Below, piece by piece: positions 9,847 through 18,850 of a DNA stretch of 64,000 nucleotides (positions are counted from its first letter, which is position 1; each line of letters opens with the position of its first letter). Location of the stretch: assembly GCF_038502225.1 (NCBI RefSeq), contig NC_091378.1:10963956-11027955 (forward strand). The letters run 5' to 3'. The notes below the pieces were generated by a model. The model did no database searches. It was not told the DNA's origin and worked only from the letters and a program-made list of their open reading frames with translations. A program made the position numbers and the translations under genes. This DNA comes from Cherax quadricarinatus. Lineage: Eukaryota; Arthropoda; Malacostraca; Decapoda; Parastacidae.

Positions 9847-10693
9847 TCACAGTAATGGTGAAGCTGGAGGTGCTGTCCTGGGAGACAGAAATGGTGAAGC
9901 TGGAGATACTGTCCTGGGAGACAGTAATGGTGAAGCTGGAGATACTGTCCTGGGAGACAGTAATGGTGAAGCTGGAGATTTTGTCCAGGTAGTCGGGAAT
10001 TATACGCAGGAAGGAATACATATAAATGACCTCATAGGGGACAGGAGCCATAGTAGGGAAACAAGTGTAGTCAAAGATAAGATAAAACCAATATTGCAAA
10101 CTAGAAATACCGCAGGAAATAGCAAACAAGAGGACTCCAATAGCAATACTGAGGATAAATTACCAAAAACAACTGGTGGGAGCTCCATTGTTGGTGCTAG
10201 GGATGATAGAAGTAAGACAGGGAAACATGCACCAACAGGGAATACAGTCACAGAAACCCAAGGCAAGCGGAAACCAAGCCTGTGCACATACTATGCACTT
10301 GGTATCTGCTGGCATGGGAAATCTGGAAAAACAGATGGGACATGCAACTATGACCACCCTAGAAAATGCCATGCCCATATGACAACAGGAAAATGCAAAC
10401 TCCCTTCCTGTAAGCTTTTTCACCCTGAAATGTGTACCTCTTCAGTACAGGAAAGACTGTGCTATAACTTAAATTGCCAGGCATACCATCTAAAGGGGAC
10501 AAAAAGATACAAAACATCCAGGCCATGGGAAAACCTGGGTAGCCACAGCCACTCAAGAGGGAGAGGTTTTTTAGTGCCAGGAAGGAAAAAAAACTGGCAG
10601 GAAATGGCAGAAATCGTACACCAAATCCAGTCATTCCTGGAGTGGAACCACAGTCGATGGCCTCCACTCCAAACCAACAGATACAGATACTAA
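9833..10693 (+). pseudogene. LINE-B ORF1 C-terminal part, Cys/His-rich zinc fingers
   Basis: This frame is open from 9833 and carries the 12-residue repeat, a Ser/Thr/Lys-rich linker, then a Cys/His block (CTYYALGICWHG, CNYDHPRKCHAH, GKCKLPSCKLFHPEMC, LCYNLNCQAYH) resembling CCCH-type RNA-binding fingers, then a basic tail (SRGRGF, RKKNW). It probably forms one ORF1 with the PHD-like part; the frames are out of register here. The end overlaps the start of ORF2 at 10642. Confidence 0.65.
9849..9986 (+). repeat. 36-bp tandem repeat, about 3.8 copies, inside ORF1
   Basis: Units start at 9849, 9885, 9921 and 9957. The period is a multiple of three and in the downstream ORF1 frame encodes a 12-residue repeat around NGEAGDTVLGDS. 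It looks like an in-frame minisatellite in the linker between the PHD-like finger and the CCCH region. Confidence 0.9.
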
Positions 10694-10992
10694 TGCCGGA
10701 AAAAAAATCCCCCCCCAGTACCAACAATACCACCAGTCCGATAACATTCTTCTTTGCAAATATACAGGGTCTAAAGCCAGCAACAAACAACAAAATACCT
10801 TTCATCCGTGGACTGCTTGCAGAGGCAAAGGCAATGTTCGCGGCTTTCACTGAGACCCACATAAAGGATCACTTGGACAACGAAATATGGATCCCAGGTT
10901 ACAACCTATACAGATGTGACAGAGTGAACAGGCAAAAGGGGGGGGGTTGGCCTGTACATTGCAGAGTCACTTGTTTGCACAGAACTGCTTAA
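10642..10992 (+). pseudogene. LINE-B ORF2 N-terminus: APE-type endonuclease, first part
   Basis: The start of the element endonuclease, which nicks target DNA. FANIQGLKP and AFTETHIKD are the Asn and Glu motifs of APE endonucleases. At 10938-10946 a run of nine G residues follows RQK; beyond it this frame is nonsense, while the matching continuation (GLYIAESL..., VVYKPPD) is in the frame of 11009-13750. So a homopolymer indel splits ORF2. The ATG at 10642 is the first in this frame; the true start may be slightly different. Confidence 0.75.
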
Positions 10993-11008
10993 TGCCTCAA
11001 ATGACGTA

Positions 11009-13750
11009 GTGGAAGTTTTAGCAGTAAAGGTCGAGAACCAAAACCTAGTCATTGTGGTAGTCTACAAGCCTCCGGATGCAACATCCCAGCAATTCCAGGA
11101 ACAGCTGTTAAAAATTGACCACTGTCTGGAAAATCTTCCAGCTCCTGCACCCAACATCTTGCTCCTGGGGGATTTCAACTTAAGGCACCTAAAATGGAGG
11201 AATATAGCAAATAATATTGTTGCAGTAATAACACCAGGAGGCAGCTCTGATGAAAACTCACACTCACACGAGCTTTTAAATCTCTGCACAAAATTCAATT
11301 TAAACCAGCAAATAATAGAGCCTACTAGACTGGAGAATACACTAGACCTCATCTTCACTAACAATGATGATCTGATAAGAAATGTCACCATATCAAAAAC
11401 AATATACTCAGATCACAACATAATTGAGGTTCAGACATGTATGCGTGGAGCCCCAGACCGACAAAATGAGACTAGTCACGAGGGAGCATTCACCAAATTC
11501 AACTTCAATAACAAAAACATAAAGTGGGACCAAGTAAACCAAGTCCTAACCGATATAAGCTGGGAAGATACACTAAGCAACACAGACCCCAACTTATGCC
11601 TAGAACAGATTAACTCGGTGGCACTCGATGTATGCACAAGGCTTATTCCTCTAAGAAAAAGGAGGAGTAGATGTAAAATAGAAAGAGACAGGCACTCCCT
11701 TTACAGGCGACGGAAAAGAATAACAGAGCGGCTAAAAGAGGTCAATATATCTGAAATGCGTAGGGAGACACTGGTCAGAGAAATAGCAAGCATCGAACTT
11801 AAGCTAAAAGAATCCTTTAGGAGTCAGGAATCGCGGGAAGAACTAAAAGCCATAAATGAAATCGAAAGAAACCCAAAGTATTTCTTCTCCTATGCCAAAT
11901 CAAAATCGAGAACAACGTCCAGTATTGGGCCCCTACTTAAACAAGATGGGTCCTACACAGATGACAGCAAGGAAATGAGTGAGCTACTCAAGTCCCAATA
12001 TGACTCAGTTTTTAGCAAGCCGCTAACCAGACTGAGAGTCGAAGATCAAAATGAATTTTTTATGAGAGAGCCACAAAATTTGATTAACACAAGCCTATCC
12101 GATGTTATCCTGACGCCAAATGACTTCGAACAGGCGATAAATGACATGCCCATGCACTCTGCCCCAGGGCCAGACTCATGGAACTCTGTGTTCATCAAGA
12201 ACTGCAAGAAGCCCCTATCACGAGCCTTTTCCATCCTATGGAGAGGGAGCATGGACACGGGGGTCGTCCCTCAGTTACTAAAAACAACAGACATAGCCCC
12301 ACTCCACAAAGGGGGCAGTAAAGCAATAGCAAAGAACTACAGACCAATAGCACTAACATCCCATATCATAAAAATCTTTGAAAGGGTCCTAAGACGCAAG
12401 ATCACCACCCATCTAGAAACCCATCAGTTACACAACCCAGGGCAACATGGGTTTAGAACAGGTCGCTCCTGTCTGTCTCAAGTATTGGATCACTACGACA
12501 AGGTCCTAAATGCACTAGAAGACAAAAAGAATGCAGATGTAATATATACAGACTTTGCAAAAGCCTTCGACAAGTGTGACCATGGCGTAATAGCGCACAA
12601 AATGCGTGCTAAAGGAATAACAGGAAAAGTCGGTCGATGGATCTATAATTTCCTCACTAACAGAACACAGAGAGTAGTCGTCAACAGAGTAAAGTCCGAG
12701 GCAGCTACGGTGAAAAGCTCTGTTCCACAAGGCACAGTACTAGCTCCCATCTTGTTCCTCATCCTCATATCCGACATAGACAAGGATGTCAGCCACAGCA
12801 CCGTGTCTTCCTTTGCAGATGACACCCGAATCTGCATGACAGTGTCTTCCATTGCAGACACTGCAAGGCTCCAGGCGGACATCAACCAAATCTTTCAGTG
12901 GGCTGCAGAAAACAATATGAAGTTCAACGATGAGAAATTTCAATTACTCAGATATGGTAAACATGAGGAAATTAAATCTTCATCAGAGTACAAAACAAAT
13001 TCTGGCCACAAAATAGAGCGAAACACCAACGTCAAAGACCTGGGAGTGATTATGTCGGAGGATCTCACCTTCAAGGACCATAACATTGTATCAATCGCAT
13101 CTGCTAGAAAAATAACAGGATGGATAATGAGAACCTTCAAAACTAGGGAGGCCAAGCCCATGATGACACTCTTCAGGTCACTTGTTCTATCTAGGCTGGA
13201 ATATTGTTGCACTCTAACAGCACCTTTCAAGGCAGGTGAAATTGCTGACCTAGAAAATGTACAGAGAACTTTCACGGCGCGCATAACGGAGATAAAACAC
13301 CTCAATTACTGGGAGCGCTTGAGGTTTCTAAACCTGTATTCCCTGGAACGCAGGAGGGAGAGATACATGATTATATACACCTGGAAAATCCTAGAGGGAC
13401 TAGTACCGAACTTGCACACGAAAATCACTCACTACGAAAGCAAAAGACTTGGCAGACGATGCACCATCCCCCCAATGAAAAGCAAGGGTGTCACTAGCAC
13501 GTTAAGAGACCATACAATAAGTGTCAGGGGCCCGAGACTGTTCAACTGCCTCCCAGCACACATAAGGGGGATTACCAACAGACCCCTGGCAGTCTTCAAG
13601 CTGGCACTGGACAAGCACCTAAAGTCAGTTCCTGATCAGCCGGGCTGTGGCTCGTACGTTGGTTTGCGTGCAGCCAGCAGCAACAGCCTGGTTGATCAGG
13701 GGCTGATCCACCAGGAGGCCTGGTCACAGACCGGGCCGCGGGGGCGTTGA
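11009..13750 (+). CDS. LINE-B ORF2: endonuclease remainder, reverse transcriptase, C-terminal domain
   Basis: Endonuclease motifs VVVYKPPD (near 12-21), LLLGDFNLRHLKW (near 50) and SDHNIIE (near 135) come first. RT motifs are APGPDSWNS (about 388), NYRPIALTS (about 440), QHGFRTGRS (about 480), DFAKAFDKCDH (about 515), SSVPQGTVLAPILF (about 570) and FADD (about 601). The C-terminus shares LNLYSLERRRERYM with LINE-A. The last 40 residues (PDQPGCGSYVG... to GPRGR) are encoded by the same DNA that is repeated as relics at 9140 and 15300, so the conserved 3' tail is coding. The frame is intact for 913 codons but needs the upstream 10642-10992 part for a full endonuclease. Confidence 0.85.
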   Translation: MEVLAVKVENQNLVIVVVYKPPDATSQQFQEQLLKIDHCLENLPAPAPNILLLGDFNLRHLKWRNIANNIVAVITPGGSSDENSHSHELLNLCTKFNLNQQIIEPTRLENTLDLIFTNNDDLIRNVTISKTIYSDHNIIEVQTCMRGAPDRQNETSHEGAFTKFNFNNKNIKWDQVNQVLTDISWEDTLSNTDPNLCLEQINSVALDVCTRLIPLRKRRSRCKIERDRHSLYRRRKRITERLKEVNISEMRRETLVREIASIELKLKESFRSQESREELKAINEIERNPKYFFSYAKSKSRTTSSIGPLLKQDGSYTDDSKEMSELLKSQYDSVFSKPLTRLRVEDQNEFFMREPQNLINTSLSDVILTPNDFEQAINDMPMHSAPGPDSWNSVFIKNCKKPLSRAFSILWRGSMDTGVVPQLLKTTDIAPLHKGGSKAIAKNYRPIALTSHIIKIFERVLRRKITTHLETHQLHNPGQHGFRTGRSCLSQVLDHYDKVLNALEDKKNADVIYTDFAKAFDKCDHGVIAHKMRAKGITGKVGRWIYNFLTNRTQRVVVNRVKSEAATVKSSVPQGTVLAPILFLILISDIDKDVSHSTVSSFADDTRICMTVSSIADTARLQADINQIFQWAAENNMKFNDEKFQLLRYGKHEEIKSSSEYKTNSGHKIERNTNVKDLGVIMSEDLTFKDHNIVSIASARKITGWIMRTFKTREAKPMMTLFRSLVLSRLEYCCTLTAPFKAGEIADLENVQRTFTARITEIKHLNYWERLRFLNLYSLERRRERYMIIYTWKILEGLVPNLHTKITHYESKRLGRRCTIPPMKSKGVTSTLRDHTISVRGPRLFNCLPAHIRGITNRPLAVFKLALDKHLKSVPDQPGCGSYVGLRAASSNSLVDQGLIHQEAWSQTGPRGR

Positions 13751-13790
13751 CCCCCGAAACTCTCTCCAGGTAAACTCCAGGTATCCTTTC

Positions 13791-14059
13791 AAAGGTACAT
13801 TATAATGTACCGCAAGCAGCACTACTTACATTATACTATTCATTGATCTACCCCCCTACCTCACCTACGCTATTTATGCTTAGGGATCCACAACAGCAAG
13901 TCACCTTAAGCCAATAATAACTCAAAAAATAATAGCCGCAATACGAATGATTACACAGCTAGACAACACACTCCCTTACTCTTAGAAGGACCTAAATCTA
14001 CTCATTATATAAAATATTCACTCTTACTACTGTGCATCCTATATTTACAGAACAATAAT
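13791..14059. other. Non-coding AT-rich gap
   Basis: I see no ORF, tail or terminal repeat in this stretch between LINE-B and the next LINE relic. Confidence 0.5.
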
Positions 14060-14400
14060 TTCTAATATTTATGTCGACATGAAAAACTTTCGTGATAGTT
14101 GAAACAGGATCCATAGACAATACAAGGCACAAAAATCTCTGACATACCATGTGTCTGGCTAAATGCCTCTAAAAATTCAGTGCACATAAAAGGGCCCAAA
14201 ATCTGGAGCTCTCTGCCGGAAATCTCCAGAGCCACTGTTTCGGCCAGCATCTTCAAAACTTCCGTTAAAAAACACCTTCTCTCTCTAACATATCCCAACA
14301 CCAACTAAATAAGAGATAACTACATATCGATATCCTTAATGACAGTAATATGCAAACAATATAATCTCATTCTTAATATCTGTATATCCTCTTCAAGACA
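14060..14400 (+). pseudogene. Degenerate LINE ORF2 C-terminus and 3' UTR
   Basis: Around 14195-14310 the + strand reads KGPKIWSSLPEIS...SASIFKTSVKKHLLS, the usual end of CR1/Jockey-type ORF2 proteins. Upstream of it there are stops. The UTR-like sequence at 14325-14400 is repeated with divergence at 15465-15545, on the other side of the next LINE-B fragment. Confidence 0.55.
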
Positions 14401-14640
14401 AGCGAAATTGCTGACTGGAGAGTGTACAAAGAACTTTCACGGCACACATAATTACAATAAGGCACCTAAATTACTGGGAACGGTTGAAGGTCCTTGATTT
14501 GTATTCCCTGGAACGCAGGCGAAAGAGATACATGAGAAGATATACTTGGAAAATCCTAGAAGGATTACTACCATATTTGCACACGAAAATCACTTCCTAT
14601 GAAACCAAAAGATTTGGCAGAAGATGCAATATTTCCACAG

Positions 14641-15155
14641 TCTTCAAGTTATGTCCTAGAATTTGTATTGATAAAGCCACTGGATGGCGAAACGTCTACA
14701 ATAAAGATACCCAGATGTTGCACATGTGTCTTACTCTCACCTTGTCGGTATTATATACCATTCGTACACAACTTGTCAGACACTGTAACATCATGGAATC
14801 TTAATTCTGAGGACATGTACATAACCTTCACGACTACGACAACTACTGCTACTACTAACCCATCTCTTTGGGAAGGACCTACTTCCACTGGGGAATCCCG
14901 CCTACCAGTGAATATGCCCTCGTCTGCTACACCTGACGTTACTATATAAACGCCAGGATCCTTTCTTCTGCTTCAGAATCTCCACGACTATGGTGCTGTT
15001 CGTACCTACTCCTAGGTTGAGGGACTGATTACCTCATCTTCTGTACATAGTTCTACTGTCTTCAAGTTATGTCCTAGAATTTGTATTGATAAAGCCACTG
15101 GATGGCGAAACGTCTACAATAAAGATACCCATATGTTGCACATGTGTCTTACTCT
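14641..15155 (+). mobile_element. Solo Penelope-like terminal unit (PLE-3 type) inserted in LINE-B
   Basis: The insert is flanked by CACAG at 14636-14640 and 15156-15160. About 100 bases at its start (14641-14740) recur almost exactly at its end (15060-15155), giving a partial-plus-full terminal repeat. It contains the PLE terminal hairpin CGGTAT/ATACC near 14746-14760, a TATATAAA at 14943-14950 and the element-end motif GCGAAACGT plus AATAAAGATACC. It shares promoter-region and end sequence with 20549-20936. Confidence 0.65.
14943..14950 (+). promoter_or_regulatory. TATA-like box in PLE-3 terminal unit
   Basis: TATATAAA occurs here and at the equivalent position of the second PLE-3 unit (20693-20700), with related sequence downstream including GAGGGACTGA. 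Conservation of position in two copies suggests a promoter of the terminal repeat; no start site can be seen. Confidence 0.4.
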
Positions 15156-15462
15156 CACAGTGAAAAGCAGGGGCGCCACGAGTACACTGAGAGAACACAA
15201 CAAGTGTTCGGGGGCTAAGACTGCTTAACTGCCGTCCAGCATACATAAGGGGGATCACCAAGAGACTCCCTGTCTTCAAGACACTGGACAGGCACCTAAA
15301 GTCAGTACCTGACCAACCAGGCTGTGGTTCGTATGTCAGTTTGCGTGAGGCCAGCAGTAACAGCCTGGTTGATCAGACCCTGATCCACCATGAGGCCTGG
15401 TCTCTGACCGAACCGCGGGGGCGTTGACCTCCGAAACCCTCTCCAGGTAAACTCTAGGCATC

Positions 15463-15679
15463 CATATTCTTAATGTCATTAAAATATGTAATTATAACCT
15501 TATTCTTAATATATGTAATCCTCTCAGTCTTTAAAACATTGATCGTATCTTCTTAATGACAATATGTACTAATAGGATTTTCAGTTTTCTTGAATCCAAT
15601 GTAACTCCTAAATTTATATTTACAGTCACATATGAAATTGTATATGTAAAACCATTAAGCTTAAGTTTGGAAATAAATG
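15463..15679. other. AT-rich relic between LINE-B fragment and PLE-1
   Basis: 15465-15545 resembles 14325-14400 (both contain CTTAATG and TTCTTAATAT), so the LINE-B fragment is flanked by a diverged direct repeat. Nothing coding is visible. Confidence 0.4.
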
Positions 15680-15740
15680 GTATAAAATACCGACACAATG
15701 GAAATATAAACACAAATGCAGTATAATGTGATCCTTTATT

Positions 15741-15774
15741 GACAACGTTTCACCCACACAGTGGGCTTTCTCAA
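15741..15774 (-). ncRNA. Hammerhead-like hairpin motif of PLE-1 terminal repeat
   Basis: Read on the minus strand: TTGAGAAA, a stem GCCCAC-TGT-GTGGGT, then GAAACGTTG. It occupies the position at which Penelope elements are known to carry hammerhead ribozymes. The core CUGANGA is degraded here, so it is probably inactive. Confidence 0.35.
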
Positions 15775-15874
15775 GTCACACACGGATCTACCTGGGGTTG
15801 GAAGGTACGAGAGTATTTATAGTCATGTTGAGGTCAGGTGGAGAATGCTGCAGCTGATGATCTACCGGGTGGGG

Positions 15875-16880
15875 TTATAGAGTCTTGGGTAGCTTGGCAG
15901 GGGTATTGGACAAGTTTTGAGTAGACCTTCTGCAGTGTTCTATGTTCTTATGAAGAAGTTTCTTGGCGAGTGGTTCAGCTATGTTATAGAAGCCATTGTT
16001 CTGGTTGAAATTGTTGGTTGTAGAGATGAGCGATGATTCCAGGATTCTTCTGTATTGAGTGTTGTCTTCTGTGGCTATAAGTCTTGAGTTTCTGTAGTTA
16101 ACTAAATGGTTGTGTGAATTGCGATGTTGTACACAGGCATTCCTTGTATCGTCAGTCCTGCTTGCATATTGGTGTTCTGAAATACGTGTTTGGAGGTCTC
16201 TTGATGTTTCGCCCACATATAATTTGTTGCAGTCATTACAAGGGATTATGTATACCCCTGCAGAGGATGGAGGCTTGTCCTGTCTACTACTGGTGATGTC
16301 CTTGATGGTCGTGGTTGTGGAGGTAGATACTTGGAATGATGTTTTGGCAAAGATGTTGGAAACATGTTTGGCAATGGAGTTGGTTGGGAGGACTATGTAT
16401 CTCTTCTCGGCAGTGTCTTCTCTGGGTGTGTTGAAGATGTTTAATGCCCGCCGTCTGCAGTCTCTGATGAAGTGATGAGGATAGTGGAGTTTAGAAAATA
16501 CTTGTTCAATTATAGTGCACTCTTCCTCAAGGAACTCATTGCTGCAGATTCTGAGTGCACGCAGGAAGAAGCCTATAATTACACCACGTTTGGTTTTAGT
16601 GTCGTGGTGAGAGTAGAAGTGGAGAAGATCGTTTTGGTTGGTGGGTTTTCGATAGACTTTAAAACGAAGTTCGTTGTCAGCTTTGCAGAGCAGAACATCA
16701 AGGAAAGGAAGAGTGTTGTCGACTTCTTCTTCAAGTGTGAACTGGATTGAAGGCTCGACCTGGTTGAGCTTGTCTTGGAGAGCTTGAACGTTGAAGCGTT
16801 TAGGAGTTATGAGGAGAATGTCGTCAACATAACGGAGCCAGGTGACAGACGAAGGAATAATGGTGGAGAAACGTTCTGCT
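15875..16880 (-). CDS. PLE-1 minus arm: RT C-terminal half plus GIY-YIG endonuclease (5' truncated)
   Basis: This encodes the end of the RT and the GIY-YIG nuclease that nicks target DNA for Penelope elements. The frame appears open from the inversion point to the stop; the usual start is missing. GIY-YIG motifs are GVYIIPC and LYVGETSRDLQTRISEHQ, followed by the CVQHRNSHNHLVNY histidine block. The last about 25 residues (from NIEHCRRS) are encoded by an antisense piece of a LINE 3' end, see findings. Confidence 0.75.
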
Positions 16881-16893
16881 TCTCCGGGGCAAC

Positions 16894-18624
16894 ATGAACA
16901 GACGCACCGCCGAAATCATTCGCAGCAGAGTTACCACAGCGAATGTTCAACAGAAGATCAGACTTGCTAGGAAACTACAAACACTCTGCGATAATAGTAA
17001 TTGGAAAAGTTTAGGAAGACCTGAAATTATTCAAAATCTTTCATCTCGTCCACTGTCAACCACTGAAGCCCTCAGCTTAGGCCTCAAATTCGCAACAGGA
17101 ATTACGAAACCAAAACAAGACCTCAATTTCATCGCCAAAAACTACAGACACAATGACTCCGACTTCCAAAAAGGCTATCTTCAAGGCATCATCTCAGCAG
17201 CCATCTCAACACGCAGCTCCCCAGTCATACCTCGACGTTACATCAATGCACTCAAAGGTTTAGCAGAAGACACGACCATCAGGGTCACCACCGCTGATAA
17301 AGGAGGTGGTGTTGTTATCATGAACACTGACGATTACAGGAACAAAATGCTCAATCTACTTAATGACCCAGATACCTACAAACCTCTCACAACTAACCAA
17401 GTGGAGAACCTTACTAAAACTTTTCTTCAAAGGACTCGCCGCATTCTGAGGGGCTCAGAACAAGGGAAGAAACTTCTGCACACCATGCCCAGCAACCCCA
17501 GACCTGCCAGAATGTACGGCCTGCCAAAGACTCACAAGCCTGGTATCCCACTGAGGCCCATATCCTCTGGAATAGGCAGTGCTCCCCACCAGCTCTCAGG
17601 AATTCTCGCAAAACACCTCTCTAAACTCTTGGGCACTATCAGTCCAGCACATCTCAAACACTCGGGCGATCTTCTCAATCGCATTCGCAACATCAACATC
17701 AGGAACAAGAAACTTTCCAGCCTTGACGTGACTTCCCTATTTACCAAAGTACCTACTACACAAGCCATCGATCTTTTGCGCAGGAAAATTGATGATTCAA
17801 TTGATCTTCCCATTCCAGCCAGCGATTTCATCGACCTTGTTGAACTATGTGTTGGCTTTACGTGTTTCTCTTTCGAAAATCACCTCTTTCAGCAGACTTT
17901 TGGACTACCCATGGGTTCGCCACTCAGTGCAGTCCTGGCGAACCTATACATGGAACATCTAGAAGCCGAACGTTTCTCCACCATTATACCTTCGTCTGTC
18001 ACCTGGCTCCGTTATGTTGACGACATTCTCCTCATAACTCCTAAACGCTTCAACGTTCAAGCTCTCCAAGACAAGCTCAACCAGGTCGAGCCTTCAATCC
18101 AGTTCACACTTGAAGAAGAAGTCGACAACACTCTTCCTTTCCTTGATGTTCTGCTCTGCAAAGCTGACAACGAACTTCGTTTTAAAGTCTATCGAAAACC
18201 CACCAACCAAAACGATCTTCTCCACTTCTACTCTCACCACGACACTAAAACCAAACGTGGTGTAATTATAGGCTTCTTCCTGCGTGCACTCAGAATCTGC
18301 AGCAATGAGTTCCTTGAGGAAGAGTGCACTATAATTGAACAAGTATTTTCTAAACTCCACTATCCTCATCACTTCATCAGAGACTGCAGACGGCGGGCAT
18401 TAAACATCTTCAACACACCCAGAGAAGACACTGCCGAGAAGAGATACATAGTCCTCCCAACCAACTCCATTGCCAAACATGTTTCCAACATCTTTGCCAA
18501 AACATCATTCCAAGTATCTACCTCCACAACCACGACCATCAAGGACATCACCAGTAGTAGACAGGACAAGCCTCCATCCTCTGCAGGGGTATACATAATC
18601 CCTTGTGAGGAAATGGTATGGTGA
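16894..18624 (+). CDS. PLE-1 plus arm: Penelope-type reverse transcriptase, truncated at GIY-YIG
   Basis: Penelope RTs are related to telomerase RT. The 576 codons carry an N-terminal domain, TADKGGGVVIM near 143, RMYGLPKTHKPGIPLRPI near 210, SLDVTSLFTKVP near 280, GLPMGSPLSAVLANLYME near 340 and the catalytic YVDD near 373. The protein reaches SSAGVYIIPC, the first strand of GIY-YIG, and is then cut off where the PLE-2 end begins (about 18606), adding a few foreign residues. No internal stop, so RT is intact but the endonuclease is missing on this arm. Confidence 0.85.
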   Translation: MNRRTAEIIRSRVTTANVQQKIRLARKLQTLCDNSNWKSLGRPEIIQNLSSRPLSTTEALSLGLKFATGITKPKQDLNFIAKNYRHNDSDFQKGYLQGIISAAISTRSSPVIPRRYINALKGLAEDTTIRVTTADKGGGVVIMNTDDYRNKMLNLLNDPDTYKPLTTNQVENLTKTFLQRTRRILRGSEQGKKLLHTMPSNPRPARMYGLPKTHKPGIPLRPISSGIGSAPHQLSGILAKHLSKLLGTISPAHLKHSGDLLNRIRNINIRNKKLSSLDVTSLFTKVPTTQAIDLLRRKIDDSIDLPIPASDFIDLVELCVGFTCFSFENHLFQQTFGLPMGSPLSAVLANLYMEHLEAERFSTIIPSSVTWLRYVDDILLITPKRFNVQALQDKLNQVEPSIQFTLEEEVDNTLPFLDVLLCKADNELRFKVYRKPTNQNDLLHFYSHHDTKTKRGVIIGFFLRALRICSNEFLEEECTIIEQVFSKLHYPHHFIRDCRRRALNIFNTPREDTAEKRYIVLPTNSIAKHVSNIFAKTSFQVSTSTTTTIKDITSSRQDKPPSSAGVYIIPCEEMVW

Positions 18625-18680
18625 TACCGACAAGATGTGGAAAAAGACACTTATGTACAGTTCAGGACATTTATTAAAGG

Positions 18681-18710
18681 AAACGTTTCGCCACGAGTGG
18701 CTTCTTCAGT
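18681..18710 (-). ncRNA. Hammerhead-like motif of PLE-2 terminal repeat
   Basis: Minus strand: CTGAAGA, an extra A, a perfect stem GCCAC-TC-GTGGC, then GAAAC and GTTTC. CUGANGA and GAAA are the two conserved hammerhead core strands; the extra A between core and stem II departs from the consensus. Activity is not shown. Confidence 0.45.
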
Positions 18711-18850
18711 CCTAATACAGAGAAAACTAAGAAAACACACATATATATAGTGGTGGGAGTCAGGTGAGGTGAAGCGTGGGTAGAGGTGGTAATAGTAATA
18801 GTAGTAGTAATGGAACTAAGGAGGTGAGGTTAGAGAGGGACCTGCTGGCA

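Larger units (their letters stand above)
9360..13790 (+). mobile_element. LINE-B, nearly complete non-LTR retrotransposon (CR1/Jockey-like group)
   Basis: It has two ORFs: a zinc-finger ORF1 (9514-10693) and an endonuclease-RT ORF2 (10642-13750) that overlap slightly. The 3' end, TCTCTCCAGGTAAACTCCAGG, also occurs at 9213-9233 and near 15440-15460, so this is a multicopy family. The element has at least two frameshifts (ORF1 near 9830, ORF2 at a G run near 10938). Clade is uncertain; the FADD box and PHD-like ORF1 finger fit the Jockey/CR1 supergroup. Confidence 0.8.
14401..15462 (+). mobile_element. LINE-B 3' fragment, copy 3, split by a Penelope terminal unit
   Basis: 14401-14640 matches LINE-B at about 13235-13470 (LDLYSLERRRKRYM, YTWKILEGLLPYLHTKI), and 15156-15462 matches 13475-13785 through the shared 3' end. 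Between the two halves sits 14641-15155, a foreign insert flanked by CACAG on both sides. The fragment is 5'-truncated and carries stops. Confidence 0.8.
15680..18605. mobile_element. PLE-1: Penelope-like element arranged as head-to-head inverted pair
   Basis: The minus-strand arm (about 16880 down to 15680) carries the RT C-terminal half, GIY-YIG endonuclease and terminal repeat. The plus-strand arm (about 16881-18605) carries the N-terminal region and RT and stops at the first residues of GIY-YIG. The arms overlap in about 630 bases of RT sequence that are almost identical in opposite orientation (16240-16880 against 17970-18604). The outer left end has the hairpin GGTATAAAATACC near 15684-15696. 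Confidence 0.85.

Noticed and set aside
16472..16750. 92-codon frame identical to one at 18094-18372 on the other strand
   Set aside because: Shadow frame antisense to the Penelope RT; the identity only reflects the inverted duplication.
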